Shown piece after piece: positions 45,404 through 53,326 of a stretch of DNA of 64,000 nt. Both the position numbers and the translations under genes were made by a program. Position 1 is the first letter of the stretch. The number at the start of each line of letters is the position of its first letter. Source of the DNA: Paenibacillus silvisoli (GTDB lineage: Bacteria > Bacillota > Bacilli > Paenibacillales > Paenibacillaceae); assembly GCF_030866765.1 (NCBI RefSeq), contig NZ_CP133017.1, positions 1,269,001 to 1,333,000 on the forward strand, read 5' to 3'. The notes below the pieces were generated by a model. The model was not told the DNA's origin. It worked only from the letters and a program-made list of their open reading frames with translations, and searched no databases.

Positions 45404-46681
45404 ATGCAAACGGTTCAAAAGCCGGTACCTACGGCAAAGCAGCTTGCTTATCAAAATATGGAATTCGGGCTGTTTCTTCATTTTGGCCTGCGTACGTTTT
45501 ACGAAGGGTATGCCGATTTCGACGAGCGGCCGATGACGCCGGCGGACTTTAATCCGGTCCGGCTGGACTGCGAGCAGTGGATCCGCACGGCGAAAGAAGC
45601 GGGCATGAACTATGCGGTGCTGACCGCCAAGCATCATGACGGCTTCTCGAACTGGCCTTCCAAATACAGCACCTTTACGGTCGAGCATTCGCCATGGAAA
45701 GGCGGCAAGGGCGACGTCATCCGCGAATACGTGGATGCGTGCCGGAAATACGGCATGAAGCCGGGGCTCTATTATTCGCCTTATGACGGCTCGGCCAATT
45801 TCTACACCCAGGATGCGAAAGCGTATGACGACTACTTCGTCAATCAAATTACGGAGCTGCTGACGAACTACGGCGAAATCGACATTCTCTGGTTCGACGG
45901 CTGCGGCTCGGAAGGCCACACGTACGATTGGAACCGGATCATCGGCGAAATCCGCCGCATGCAGCCGAATATTCTCATCTTTAACATGGGCGATCCCGAC
46001 TTCCGCTGGATCGGTAACGAGGACGGCGTCGCATCGACGCCTACGTGGAACGTTGCCGATTCCACGGAGTTCTCGATTTTGACCGACGAGAAGGAGCAGC
46101 TGGGCGAGCAGCTTTGGCTGCCGGCGGAGTGCGACGTGCAAATGCGGTACAACCGGATCAGCTGGTTTTACAGCGACGAGGACGAGGACATGGTGAAGAG
46201 CGTCGACGAGCTGATGGGGCTGTACTACCTGTCGGTCGGCCGCGGCACCAATTTGCTGCTCAACATCGGACCGAACCGCGAAGGGCTGCTGCCTGCCAAG
46301 GATTCGGAGCATCTACGCCAATTCGGCGAAGAGATCCGCCGCCGCTTCGGCCATCCGACGGCGACGCTTGCCGCATGCACGCGGGAAGAACAGACATGGA
46401 CGTATAAGGCGCAGGAGAAGCACCTGATCGACCATATCATTGTGCAGGAAGATTTGACGCGCGGCGAAAGCGTGCGCCGTTTCAGACTTTCCGTCATTAC
46501 GGAAAAGTCCCACGGCCGCATCATCGTGCACGAGGGCCAAAATATCGGCCATAAAGCGATCATCCGCATTCCGACGATGAAAGCGTCCGGCGCTATTCTT
46601 GAGATTTTGGAAAGCGAAGGGGAGCCGGTCATTCGCGAGCTGTCCTTCCATTATGCGGGCGAAGCAGGCGGAGCGCGTTGA
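45404..46681 (+). CDS. GH29 alpha-L-fucosidase, cytoplasmic
   Basis: 425 residues with no signal peptide. GH29 hallmarks: FGLFLHFGLRTFYEG (usually GMFIHWG), TAKHHDGFSNWPSKYS, KPGLYYSPYDG, and nucleophile D165 in IDILWFDGCG. After the barrel comes a small beta domain. GH29 enzymes remove alpha-linked L-fucose with retention. It sits between the isomerase and the sulfatase, and its stop TGA overlaps the sulfatase TTG start. Confidence 0.92.
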   Translation: MQTVQKPVPTAKQLAYQNMEFGLFLHFGLRTFYEGYADFDERPMTPADFNPVRLDCEQWIRTAKEAGMNYAVLTAKHHDGFSNWPSKYSTFTVEHSPWKGGKGDVIREYVDACRKYGMKPGLYYSPYDGSANFYTQDAKAYDDYFVNQITELLTNYGEIDILWFDGCGSEGHTYDWNRIIGEIRRMQPNILIFNMGDPDFRWIGNEDGVASTPTWNVADSTEFSILTDEKEQLGEQLWLPAECDVQMRYNRISWFYSDEDEDMVKSVDELMGLYYLSVGRGTNLLLNIGPNREGLLPAKDSEHLRQFGEEIRRRFGHPTATLAACTREEQTWTYKAQEKHLIDHIIVQEDLTRGESVRRFRLSVITEKSHGRIIVHEGQNIGHKAIIRIPTMKASGAILEILESEGEPVIRELSFHYAGEAGGAR

Positions 46682-48183
46682 GCAGCGGCGGGTCGCAAGG
46701 GCAAGGACAGAGTCGTCTGGCGAGGCCTAACCTGCTGCTGATCGCGGTGGACCAAATGCGCGGCGACTGCTTGAGTGCGCTCGGCCATCCCGTCGTGGAG
46801 ACGCCGAACCTCGACCGGCTGGCCCGTTCCGGCGTGCTGTTCCGCAGCGCGTACTCGGCGACGCCGACCTGCGTTCCGGCCAGAGCCGCGCTGATGACCG
46901 GCATGAGCCAGCGCTCGCACGGGCGCGTCGGCTATCAGGATTGCGTGACGTGGGACTACGAGCACATGCTGGCAGGCGAGCTCGCCGCCGCCGGCTACCA
47001 CACGCAGTGCGTCGGCAAAATGCATGTGTATCCCGCCCGCAATCTGTGCGGCTTCCACAATGTCGTGCTGCACGACGGCTATTTGCATCATAACCGGAGC
47101 CGGCACAACAATACGGTCAACGGTCATTTTGACCAGGTGGACGATTACTTGACCTGGCTGCGGGAGAAGGCGGGCGCGCAGCTCGACATTATGGATAACG
47201 GGCTCGATTGCAACGCATCGGCGGCGGCAAGGCCCTGGCATTTGGCGGAGGAACTGCATCCGACGAATTGGACGGTGACGCAGTCGATCGATTTCTTGCG
47301 CCGGCGCGATCCGGGCAAGCCGTTCTTCCTGTACACATCGTTCGTGCGGCCGCATTCGCCGCTTGATCCGCCGCAGGCTTACTTGGATATGTACAAGGAC
47401 ATCGAGCTGCCCGATCCGCCTGTCGGCGATTGGGTCGATGTCGAGGCGGCACGGACGAACGGTTCCTCCGATCCGGTCACTCATTTCGGCATCGTGCCGA
47501 AGCGCCGGTTAGACCGTTCGCGGGCCGCTTACTATGCGCTCATTACGCATATTGACGACCAGATTGGCCGGCTGATGAATGCGTTGTACGAATACGGCGT
47601 CTCGCAGAACACCGTGGTGCTGTTCGTGTCCGACCATGGCGAGCTGATCGGCGACCATCATTATTTCCGCAAAGCGCTGCCGTACGAAGGAAGCGCCAAG
47701 GTGCCGTTCATCGTCAGCGATCCTGGCGGCGTGCTCGGTTTGAAGCGCGGAAGCTCAGCGTCTGAAGTAGTTGAGCTTCGTGATGTCATGCCTACGCTTC
47801 TCGATATCGCGGGCGCGCCGATTCCGGAAACGGTAGACGGCAGCAGCGTGCTGCCGCTCTGCCGGGGCGAGCAGGTCGAGTGGCGCGCTTATATTCACGG
47901 CGAGCATAGCTATGGGGCGCTGTCGAACCATTTTGCCACGGATGGCCGGGAAAAATATATCTGGTTCTCGCAGAGCGGCGAGGAGCAGCTGTTCGACCTT
48001 GCGGGCGATCCGCAGGAGCTGGTCAATTTGGCGGAGACTCCGGAGTGGCAGGATCGGCTGGCCGTGTGGCGGAGACGTCTGGCGGTGGAGCTTGAAGGCC
48101 GCGAGGAAGGCTACGTGGAAGGCGGGGCGCTCGTTGCGGGCCGGCCTCCGCGTACGCTGCTGACGAGAGAGGCTGGCGTCTAA
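46678..48183 (+). CDS. Cys-type sulfatase (arylsulfatase/alkaline phosphatase superfamily)
   Basis: 501 residues; TTG start overlapping the fucosidase stop by 4 nt. Metal residue D25 (LIAVDQMRGD), formylglycine site C65 in TPTCVPARAALMTG (C-x-P-x-R), PVVETPNLDRLARSG, and VLFVSDHGELIGDHHYF (Asp/His metal ligands). It hydrolyses sulfate esters once Cys65 is converted to formylglycine; the maturation enzyme is not in the window. No signal peptide, in line with cytoplasmic desulfation after import. Confidence 0.92.
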   Translation: MSSGGSQGQGQSRLARPNLLLIAVDQMRGDCLSALGHPVVETPNLDRLARSGVLFRSAYSATPTCVPARAALMTGMSQRSHGRVGYQDCVTWDYEHMLAGELAAAGYHTQCVGKMHVYPARNLCGFHNVVLHDGYLHHNRSRHNNTVNGHFDQVDDYLTWLREKAGAQLDIMDNGLDCNASAAARPWHLAEELHPTNWTVTQSIDFLRRRDPGKPFFLYTSFVRPHSPLDPPQAYLDMYKDIELPDPPVGDWVDVEAARTNGSSDPVTHFGIVPKRRLDRSRAAYYALITHIDDQIGRLMNALYEYGVSQNTVVLFVSDHGELIGDHHYFRKALPYEGSAKVPFIVSDPGGVLGLKRGSSASEVVELRDVMPTLLDIAGAPIPETVDGSSVLPLCRGEQVEWRAYIHGEHSYGALSNHFATDGREKYIWFSQSGEEQLFDLAGDPQELVNLAETPEWQDRLAVWRRRLAVELEGREEGYVEGGALVAGRPPRTLLTREAGV

Positions 48184-48262
48184 CGAATCGTAGCGGCCTT
48201 ATTTGGCGGAATTTGCTCGAATTCGGAAGCTAACGAACTCAGGACGAGTCGAGATAAAATGG

Positions 48263-48298
48263 ACGGGAGCGATGGATGCTCCCGTTTTTATTTTTTTG
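48263..48298 (+). terminator. Terminator at the end of the glycan locus
   Basis: Hairpin ACGGGAGC-GATGGAT-GCTCCCGT followed by TTTTATTTTTTT. Confidence 0.92.
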
Positions 48299-48378
48299 GA
48301 AGAGGTAAATAGGCGGCAAGGCGAGTGTGCTATAATCTACGAAACTAGCAGTCTTTCTAAGCAGAAGGGGAGAAATGG

Positions 48379-49506
48379 ATGAACGGGCAAAAGCAACGGA
48401 CGATCGATGAGCTGTGGTTTCTGCAGGAGGAAGCGCTGCTGGAGGCCAATCGGCTGGCGCAGCTTCCGGCTGGGGCGTTGGATGCGCTGCTGACCGCGGC
48501 GGAGACGGTTCGGCAGGATGAGGGTTTAAGCTCGCTTGCGCTGAGAGGGCATCGGTTGTTGTTTCAGCCGGAGTTGACAGGTGAGGCGGATGGAGAGACG
48601 TTTTCCGGCATTTTATCGGCCATGGGCGAAGGGTCGGAGTTGTACCAGCCGATCATTCTATTAAGCGGGTTGCCGCGTCTTGAAGGGCTGTATGCGGAGA
48701 AGGGGATCCCGCAAGAGATACTGATCCATACGCTCAGCGACATGGCGCTGTGGATGAATGATTATTACGGCCGGCATAGCCGGTGGGGACTCGGCAACGA
48801 GTGGCTCGTGATCCATCTGTCCTTCCGGTTGTTCCGCGTGGGCAGGCTGCAGTTCGAGCGCACCGGTTTCGGAGGCGGCGTGCGCGTGCTGCGCCATCGT
48901 GAATCGCGCGAGGTGCTTGCGCTGGCGGAGAGCGGCAGCCGTTATCGTGCTGACGGCTTGGTCGACGGCACGAACGACCGCTATGACGAAGCCGGCGCTT
49001 GGGAAGCCGTGCTGGAAGAGGATGACCAGTCGATTCGCGGCCATCGCATCGATGCAGGCGGCTTTGCGAACCGAGCGGCCGAGTCGTTCCGCGCCGAGGA
49101 ATGGGAAACCGTGCTTCGCAAGGGCGATCCGGTGCTGAGCGTTCATATTGCCGCGGATGGCAAAATGGATCATGCGCAGTGCCTGGCTTCGATGGAGAAT
49201 GCGATCGCCTTCTTCAAGCGGCATTTCCCGGAGGAGCAGCGGCTGGCGTTCGCATGCACGTCGTGGCTGCTTGATCCGCAGTTCGGTGAGCTGTTGGACG
49301 GCGCCTCCAACATTGTCCGCTTCCAGCGCGAGTTTCAGCTGTATCCGGTCGGCGGCGAAGGAAAAGAAGGGCTGCGCCGCATTTTCGGCAGCCTTTACGA
49401 CGACTGGTCGACGGCGCCGCGCGACACGTCGCTTCGCCGTGCCGTGCTGGATCATCTCGCCGGCGGCGGGGCGCTGCGGGATATGGGCGGGTTTATCATG
49501 ATGTAA
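48379..49506 (+). CDS. GNAT-like acyltransferase domain protein
   Basis: 375 residues. It resembles the two-part acyltransferase family (GNAT-like N- and C-terminal domains) common in Bacillales and Clostridia: DELWFLQEEALLEANRLA, MALWMNDYYGRHSRWGLGNEWL, RLFRVGRLQFER, SVHIAADGKMDHAQCLAS, and SWLLDPQFGELL. The substrate is unknown. It is monocistronic between two terminators. Confidence 0.68.
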   Translation: MNGQKQRTIDELWFLQEEALLEANRLAQLPAGALDALLTAAETVRQDEGLSSLALRGHRLLFQPELTGEADGETFSGILSAMGEGSELYQPIILLSGLPRLEGLYAEKGIPQEILIHTLSDMALWMNDYYGRHSRWGLGNEWLVIHLSFRLFRVGRLQFERTGFGGGVRVLRHRESREVLALAESGSRYRADGLVDGTNDRYDEAGAWEAVLEEDDQSIRGHRIDAGGFANRAAESFRAEEWETVLRKGDPVLSVHIAADGKMDHAQCLASMENAIAFFKRHFPEEQRLAFACTSWLLDPQFGELLDGASNIVRFQREFQLYPVGGEGKEGLRRIFGSLYDDWSTAPRDTSLRRAVLDHLAGGGALRDMGGFIMM

Positions 49507-49540
49507 ATCGGCGAGGTTGCTAAGGCACCTCGCGGATGGA

Positions 49541-49582
49541 AGAGACTAGGGCGATGCGTGCATCGCTTTGGTCTCTTTTTTT
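49541..49582 (+). terminator. Terminator after the acyltransferase gene
   Basis: Stem AGAGAC...GTCTCT around an inner GCGATGCGTGCATCGC hairpin, ending in T7. Confidence 0.88.
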
Positions 49583-49659
49583 GTGTGCGATAGCGGAATA
49601 GCCGCTCTCGCACACAAAATGGGCTGGTTTGAGGCTCGATAGCGGCATATCCGCTATCG
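49581..49659. repeat. Two family B palindromes
   Basis: 49581-49617 is a 37-bp near-perfect dyad (outer arms TTGTGTGCGA/TCGCACACAA, inner TAGCGG/CCGCT). 49637-49659 has arms CGATAGCGG/CCGCTATCG around CATAT. Confidence 0.9.
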
Positions 49660-49732
49660 GCCATAGAAAGGTGCGAGAAAAGAACGAAAGCGCCGCGAGC
49701 TAAGCCACAGCGACGGAATCTAGCAACCAAAA

Positions 49733-49780
49733 CAAAAAAACCGCCAATGTCCGGTCATCCAACCGGACATTGGCGGTTTC
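49733..49780 (-). terminator. Terminator of the minus-strand secreted protein gene
   Basis: Stem ACCGCCAATGTCCGGT / ACCGGACATTGGCGGT with seven A upstream on +, which is a U tract on the minus transcript. Confidence 0.93.
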
Positions 49781-49783
49781 GCA

Positions 49784-51871
49784 TTACTGACGCAGCTGAG
49801 GCAGCTGCTGGAAGGTCAAGTTAATCGGCAGGTAGCTGCCGGATGCGAGCGTAAAGACGATGTCTAGCGTCTCCGACGTCGCTCCCGTGCGGTAAAGAAC
49901 GGAAGTTTCGTTCGGGTTCAGCAGCGCGCTGTCGGTCGTTACCGGCACGAGCGCACCGTTCACGATGAACGCCCCCGCATAGTGGCCGCCCCTCGCATTG
50001 ACGCCGACGAGCGTATTCGGCGCGACATGCACCTTCATTTTGTACATGAGGCCGAAGTTGCCTTTATTGTATTCCAGCAGGCCGGTCATTTCGTCGATGC
50101 CGTCTAGCAGCGTATCCAGCTTGCTGTCGCCGAGCGAGATGCGCTTAGGCGTGCTGCCGAGCGGCTCGTTCGTGCTCAGATCGATGACGCGGTCCGCATA
50201 ATCGAAGGTGCCGCGTACATGCTTATTATCGCGCGGCATAACCGATAAATAATCAAGCTGCGACAACGGTTCTTGCCCGTCCTGGACGACAACCACCCGA
50301 TAACGGATGTTGGAGGTCGACTCGACATCGGCATAAGCCGAGAACGTGTCGCCCGGTTTAAGCGGCACATTGGACATTTCCGGCACGAGAATTTTCGATT
50401 CGCCCGGATTTAGAGCAACGTAGTTCGCAGGCAGCTTTTTGTTCAAGGCGTCCATGTAACGGATCGTCGCCATTTTGCCGGCCATGATGGTGGACTTGTC
50501 GGGTCCGCCTTTACCCCACGCGCCGACGCCGACCATCGCAACCTTGTTGTCCGTGTTGGTGGCAACTAAGTACATTTTCAACGGTACGGTGGCTCCGCTT
50601 TCGTTATAGAACAGGAATCTCGTCTTGCCGGACAATATCGTATCGTAAGCGATGCCGGACGTCGTCCAGCGTTCCGGACTGTTGCTGTGCACGAGCCTTG
50701 CCGCTTCGTTCGTGTACGTGTAAGACACGGTCGGATATTTAAGCACTTCCGCGCCGTCCATGGCGTATTTGCGGCCTACCGGCGTGAAGAGCAGATTGAA
50801 CTCGTCCTCGGTGTACAGCATTTCCGGCGTTACCGTAATCATCTTCGTGACCGTGCCGACCAATTTGCCGCCATCCGTCACTTCCAGCGTTACCGGATGC
50901 TCGCCTTCGCTGAAGAAGGCCGGAGCGTTTCCTGTCCATTTGATCGAGACGATGTCATTGTTCTCGTCCGTACTGGTGCTCGTATACACGATAGGCTCAC
51001 CCATCCGGTAAGAAGCTTTATCCGTCGTAAAATCGGCGATCGGAGGCAGATTCGGCATCTTCACGTCCACCGTCACGCTGTACGGCTCGCTCCAAACGCC
51101 GTTCTCGCCCTGCACCCAGCGGGTGACGATATGAGGTCCGGCTTCCATGAAGATATCCTGCCGGCCTTCCCAACGCTCGCGCGTACTGAACGGATCGACG
51201 AACGTCGGAATGCCGTCGACTAAGTATTGGACTTGCGTTTCACCGGCAACGATGTCGGTCGGCTGCACCGAGAATTCCGCGGACGGCGGCGCCGCCCAGG
51301 AGATGATCGTATCGGTGCCTTTCGGCGTAATTTTGCTGCCGGTCAGATTCGACCACATGCGCAGAGGCACCATGAGCGAGCCCTTCAAAATAAAAGTCGG
51401 GCCGGGGCCTTTAACCGCCTGGCCGTTAAGTTTAATCATGTCGCTGCCCGGCTTGAAGCGAAGCTCGATCGAACCGGAGGTGGCGATGGATTCTTTGGTG
51501 CTCGCGTTATAGGACAGCTTGTAGCCGAACGGTCCGGCAATGCCGTTCAGCGCTGCGTAAGAGGAGCCCGCTTTGATCGTAAGCGGCTGCGCGGCTTGGA
51601 GCGGCTTCTTGTTGAACAGCATCGCTTTGCTGTTTTTCTTCAGCACCAATTCATTGGTAGTCGGCTGTTTAACCGTAATCGGTACAACCGGAGGCGCCGG
51701 ATCGGTGATCAAAATCGGCGTCGTAGTGTCAGGAGTTGTCCCCGTCTCAGGCTGAGTGTCCACGGTCGGTTCGCTGCCGGAAGCGGTTGTTCCTTCTGCT
51801 GACAGCGGGGCCGCTTGAAATAAAGTAAGGATAGCGGTAGTTAGAACGAAAGCATGTTTTAATGATTTCAT
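49784..51871 (-). CDS. Secreted copper-amine-oxidase-N-domain / PKD protein
   Basis: 695 residues. A signal peptide (cleavage near PLSAEG), a Thr/Pro-rich stretch (25-70), then a copper-amine-oxidase-N1 (stalk) domain (about 75-195: KAMLFNKKPLQAAQPLTIK; GSLMVPLRMWSNLTG), a PKD-like domain (about 275-350: PPIADFTTDKASYRMGEPIV; VTLEVTDGGK), and a large beta-rich C-terminus. The stalk domain in Paenibacillaceae is a wall-associated module and does not imply oxidase activity. Monocistronic. Function unknown. Confidence 0.85.
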   Translation of the reverse strand: MKSLKHAFVLTTAILTLFQAAPLSAEGTTASGSEPTVDTQPETGTTPDTTTPILITDPAPPVVPITVKQPTTNELVLKKNSKAMLFNKKPLQAAQPLTIKAGSSYAALNGIAGPFGYKLSYNASTKESIATSGSIELRFKPGSDMIKLNGQAVKGPGPTFILKGSLMVPLRMWSNLTGSKITPKGTDTIISWAAPPSAEFSVQPTDIVAGETQVQYLVDGIPTFVDPFSTRERWEGRQDIFMEAGPHIVTRWVQGENGVWSEPYSVTVDVKMPNLPPIADFTTDKASYRMGEPIVYTSTSTDENNDIVSIKWTGNAPAFFSEGEHPVTLEVTDGGKLVGTVTKMITVTPEMLYTEDEFNLLFTPVGRKYAMDGAEVLKYPTVSYTYTNEAARLVHSNSPERWTTSGIAYDTILSGKTRFLFYNESGATVPLKMYLVATNTDNKVAMVGVGAWGKGGPDKSTIMAGKMATIRYMDALNKKLPANYVALNPGESKILVPEMSNVPLKPGDTFSAYADVESTSNIRYRVVVVQDGQEPLSQLDYLSVMPRDNKHVRGTFDYADRVIDLSTNEPLGSTPKRISLGDSKLDTLLDGIDEMTGLLEYNKGNFGLMYKMKVHVAPNTLVGVNARGGHYAGAFIVNGALVPVTTDSALLNPNETSVLYRTGATSETLDIVFTLASGSYLPINLTFQQLPQLRQ

Positions 51872-51992
51872 GGCTTGCTCCTTCTATGGGACTTCATATG
51901 TAAATTTGGATGACAGATGTATAAACGTCGTTTTTTACCAAAATGTTGCGAACGGTTCGAAAAGTTTTTTAATGGCGCGGCCCTCTCCCCCT

Positions 51993-52031
51993 AAAAAAAC
52001 AAACCCCGCTGGCGGCTGTGCCGGCGGGGTT
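51993..52031 (-). terminator. Terminator of the small minus-strand membrane gene
   Basis: Minus-strand hairpin AACCCCGCCGGC...GCCAGCGGGGTT followed by TGTTTTTTT. Confidence 0.88.
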
Positions 52032-52038
52032 ATGCGGA

Positions 52039-52326
52039 TTAATGACGTCTCGAAGCGCTCACCAGCAGCATGATGCCGGACAGCAGGTGCAAGATCCAGC
52101 CGACAAACGGAATCCAGGCTACAATGGAGGTAATGATTCCGAGAACCGATCCATATTTGCTCTCGTTGCTCTTCATCGAAAGGACTAACGTAATCAGATG
52201 CAGGAAGAACATAATGACTAAAGGAACATAGGAATTGCCGATGATGATTAACGCGCCAAGCACAGGGATCGCTAAAACCAATTCCAATAAACCGGTTATC
52301 ACCTTCATGATTTTTGAAGACGACAT
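52039..52326 (-). CDS. Small four-segment membrane protein, unknown function
   Basis: 95 residues from the ATG at 52326; the ATG nine bases upstream directly abuts the ribosome binding site GAGAGG and is unlikely. Hydrophobic segments cover most of the chain (VITGLLELVLAIPVLGALII; FFLHLITLVLSM; LGIITSIVAWIPFVGWILHL). The end, SASRRH, is basic. I do not recognise the family. Confidence 0.65.
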   Translation of the reverse strand: MSSSKIMKVITGLLELVLAIPVLGALIIIGNSYVPLVIMFFLHLITLVLSMKSNESKYGSVLGIITSIVAWIPFVGWILHLLSGIMLLVSASRRH

Positions 52327-52411
52327 ATGAATCATCCTCTCGCCCGAGATATTCCAGCTGTTCGTCGGTATCTTATATCCTGAGACCCATATCAGTCAAG
52401 ATGCTTTCAAT

Positions 52412-52429
52412 ATTGTTAATTTGTGTTAA
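52412..52429 (+). promoter_or_regulatory. DeoR-type operator, copy 1 (autoregulation)
   Basis: ATTGTTAATTTGTGTTAA upstream of the deoR-family gene matches 53253-53270 at 17 of 18 bases. TTAAAAT at its right end may be the -10. Confidence 0.65.
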
Positions 52430-52462
52430 AATTATTGAAAATAAAACGGCGAGGGACACAGC

Positions 52463-53239
52463 ATGCTGCCACTACAACGCAAACAAGCATTAATCACTTA
52501 TCTGGCCCGGCAAGGGGCTGCCACGATGAAGGAGCTCAGCGACCATTTCGGCGTATCCGAAATGACGATTCGCCGGGACATCCAGCTGCTCGAACAGGAG
52601 AACCGCGTGCAGCGCTCTCACGGCGGCGTCATCTATCGCGAGCAGGCTGCGGGAGGCGAAGAGCCGGACTTGGCCACGAAGCAGGGGCATAACGTCGATG
52701 TGAAGGAGCGGCTCTCGCGATATGCGGCGAATCATTTTGTGAAAAACGGGGATGTGCTCATTCTGGAGAACGGCACGACGGTATCCCGGATGACCGAGCA
52801 TTTGAGCGTGTACGACCAGCTGACGCTCCTGACGAACGGGATGGATACGCTCAGCCAATTCCGGCCGTTCATTTCGGAGCGGCAGTCGATTATTTGCTGC
52901 GGCGGAATGCTGAGGGAGGCTTCCGGGACGTTCGTCGGACCGGTGGCGGAGCAATTTTTCGCGCAATATCATGCGGACACGCTGTTTCTGTCGGCGCTCG
53001 GCTTTCTGCCGGAGGCCGGCTTCACCGATCCGAACCTGCTCGACACGCAGGTGAAGAAGGCCATGATCCGATCCGCGAAGAAGGTCGTTATGCTGCTTGA
53101 TGCCTCGAAGTTCGGAAAGCGGTACTTCTCGACGATCGCGCATCTCGCGGCGATCGATGTGCTGGTCACGGACAGCGGCATCTCGGAATCGGACAGAGCG
53201 TACCTGGAGGAAAGCGGCGTGGAGCTTCATATCGTGTGA
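52463..53239 (+). CDS. DeoR/GlpR-family repressor of sugar metabolism
   Basis: 258 residues. DeoR helix-turn-helix (RKQALITYLARQGAATMKEL; FGVSEMTIRRDIQLLEQENR; VQRSHGGVI) and the C-terminal ISOCOT sugar-phosphate-binding domain (ENGTTVSRMTEHL; LTLLTNGMDTL; FLSALGF; VVMLLDASKFGKRYF). These repressors are usually released by a phosphorylated sugar. It precedes the mannose-6-phosphate isomerase fusion and shares an operator sequence with it, so a hexose phosphate is the likely signal. Confidence 0.92.
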   Translation: MLPLQRKQALITYLARQGAATMKELSDHFGVSEMTIRRDIQLLEQENRVQRSHGGVIYREQAAGGEEPDLATKQGHNVDVKERLSRYAANHFVKNGDVLILENGTTVSRMTEHLSVYDQLTLLTNGMDTLSQFRPFISERQSIICCGGMLREASGTFVGPVAEQFFAQYHADTLFLSALGFLPEAGFTDPNLLDTQVKKAMIRSAKKVVMLLDASKFGKRYFSTIAHLAAIDVLVTDSGISESDRAYLEESGVELHIV

Positions 53240-53252
53240 ATGGTGTCGTAGG

Positions 53253-53270
53253 ATTGTTCATTTGTGTTAA
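53253..53270 (+). promoter_or_regulatory. DeoR-type operator, copy 2 (manA-like operon)
   Basis: ATTGTTCATTTGTGTTAA, 56 bp before the ATG of the fusion gene, followed by AT-rich -10-like TATGAT boxes. Confidence 0.65.
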
Positions 53271-53326
53271 TTTATGATATGTTATGATCTTATAACCATT
53301 CACATAGAGGGGCTGGGCGTAAACCA

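Noticed and set aside
44531..46312. 593-codon minus-strand open frame opposite the isomerase and fucosidase
   Set aside because: Antisense to two genes with clear catalytic motifs; composition is a shadow of GC-rich coding.
49784..51871. Copper amine oxidase enzyme
   Set aside because: Only the N-terminal stalk-type domain is present; the topaquinone catalytic domain is missing.
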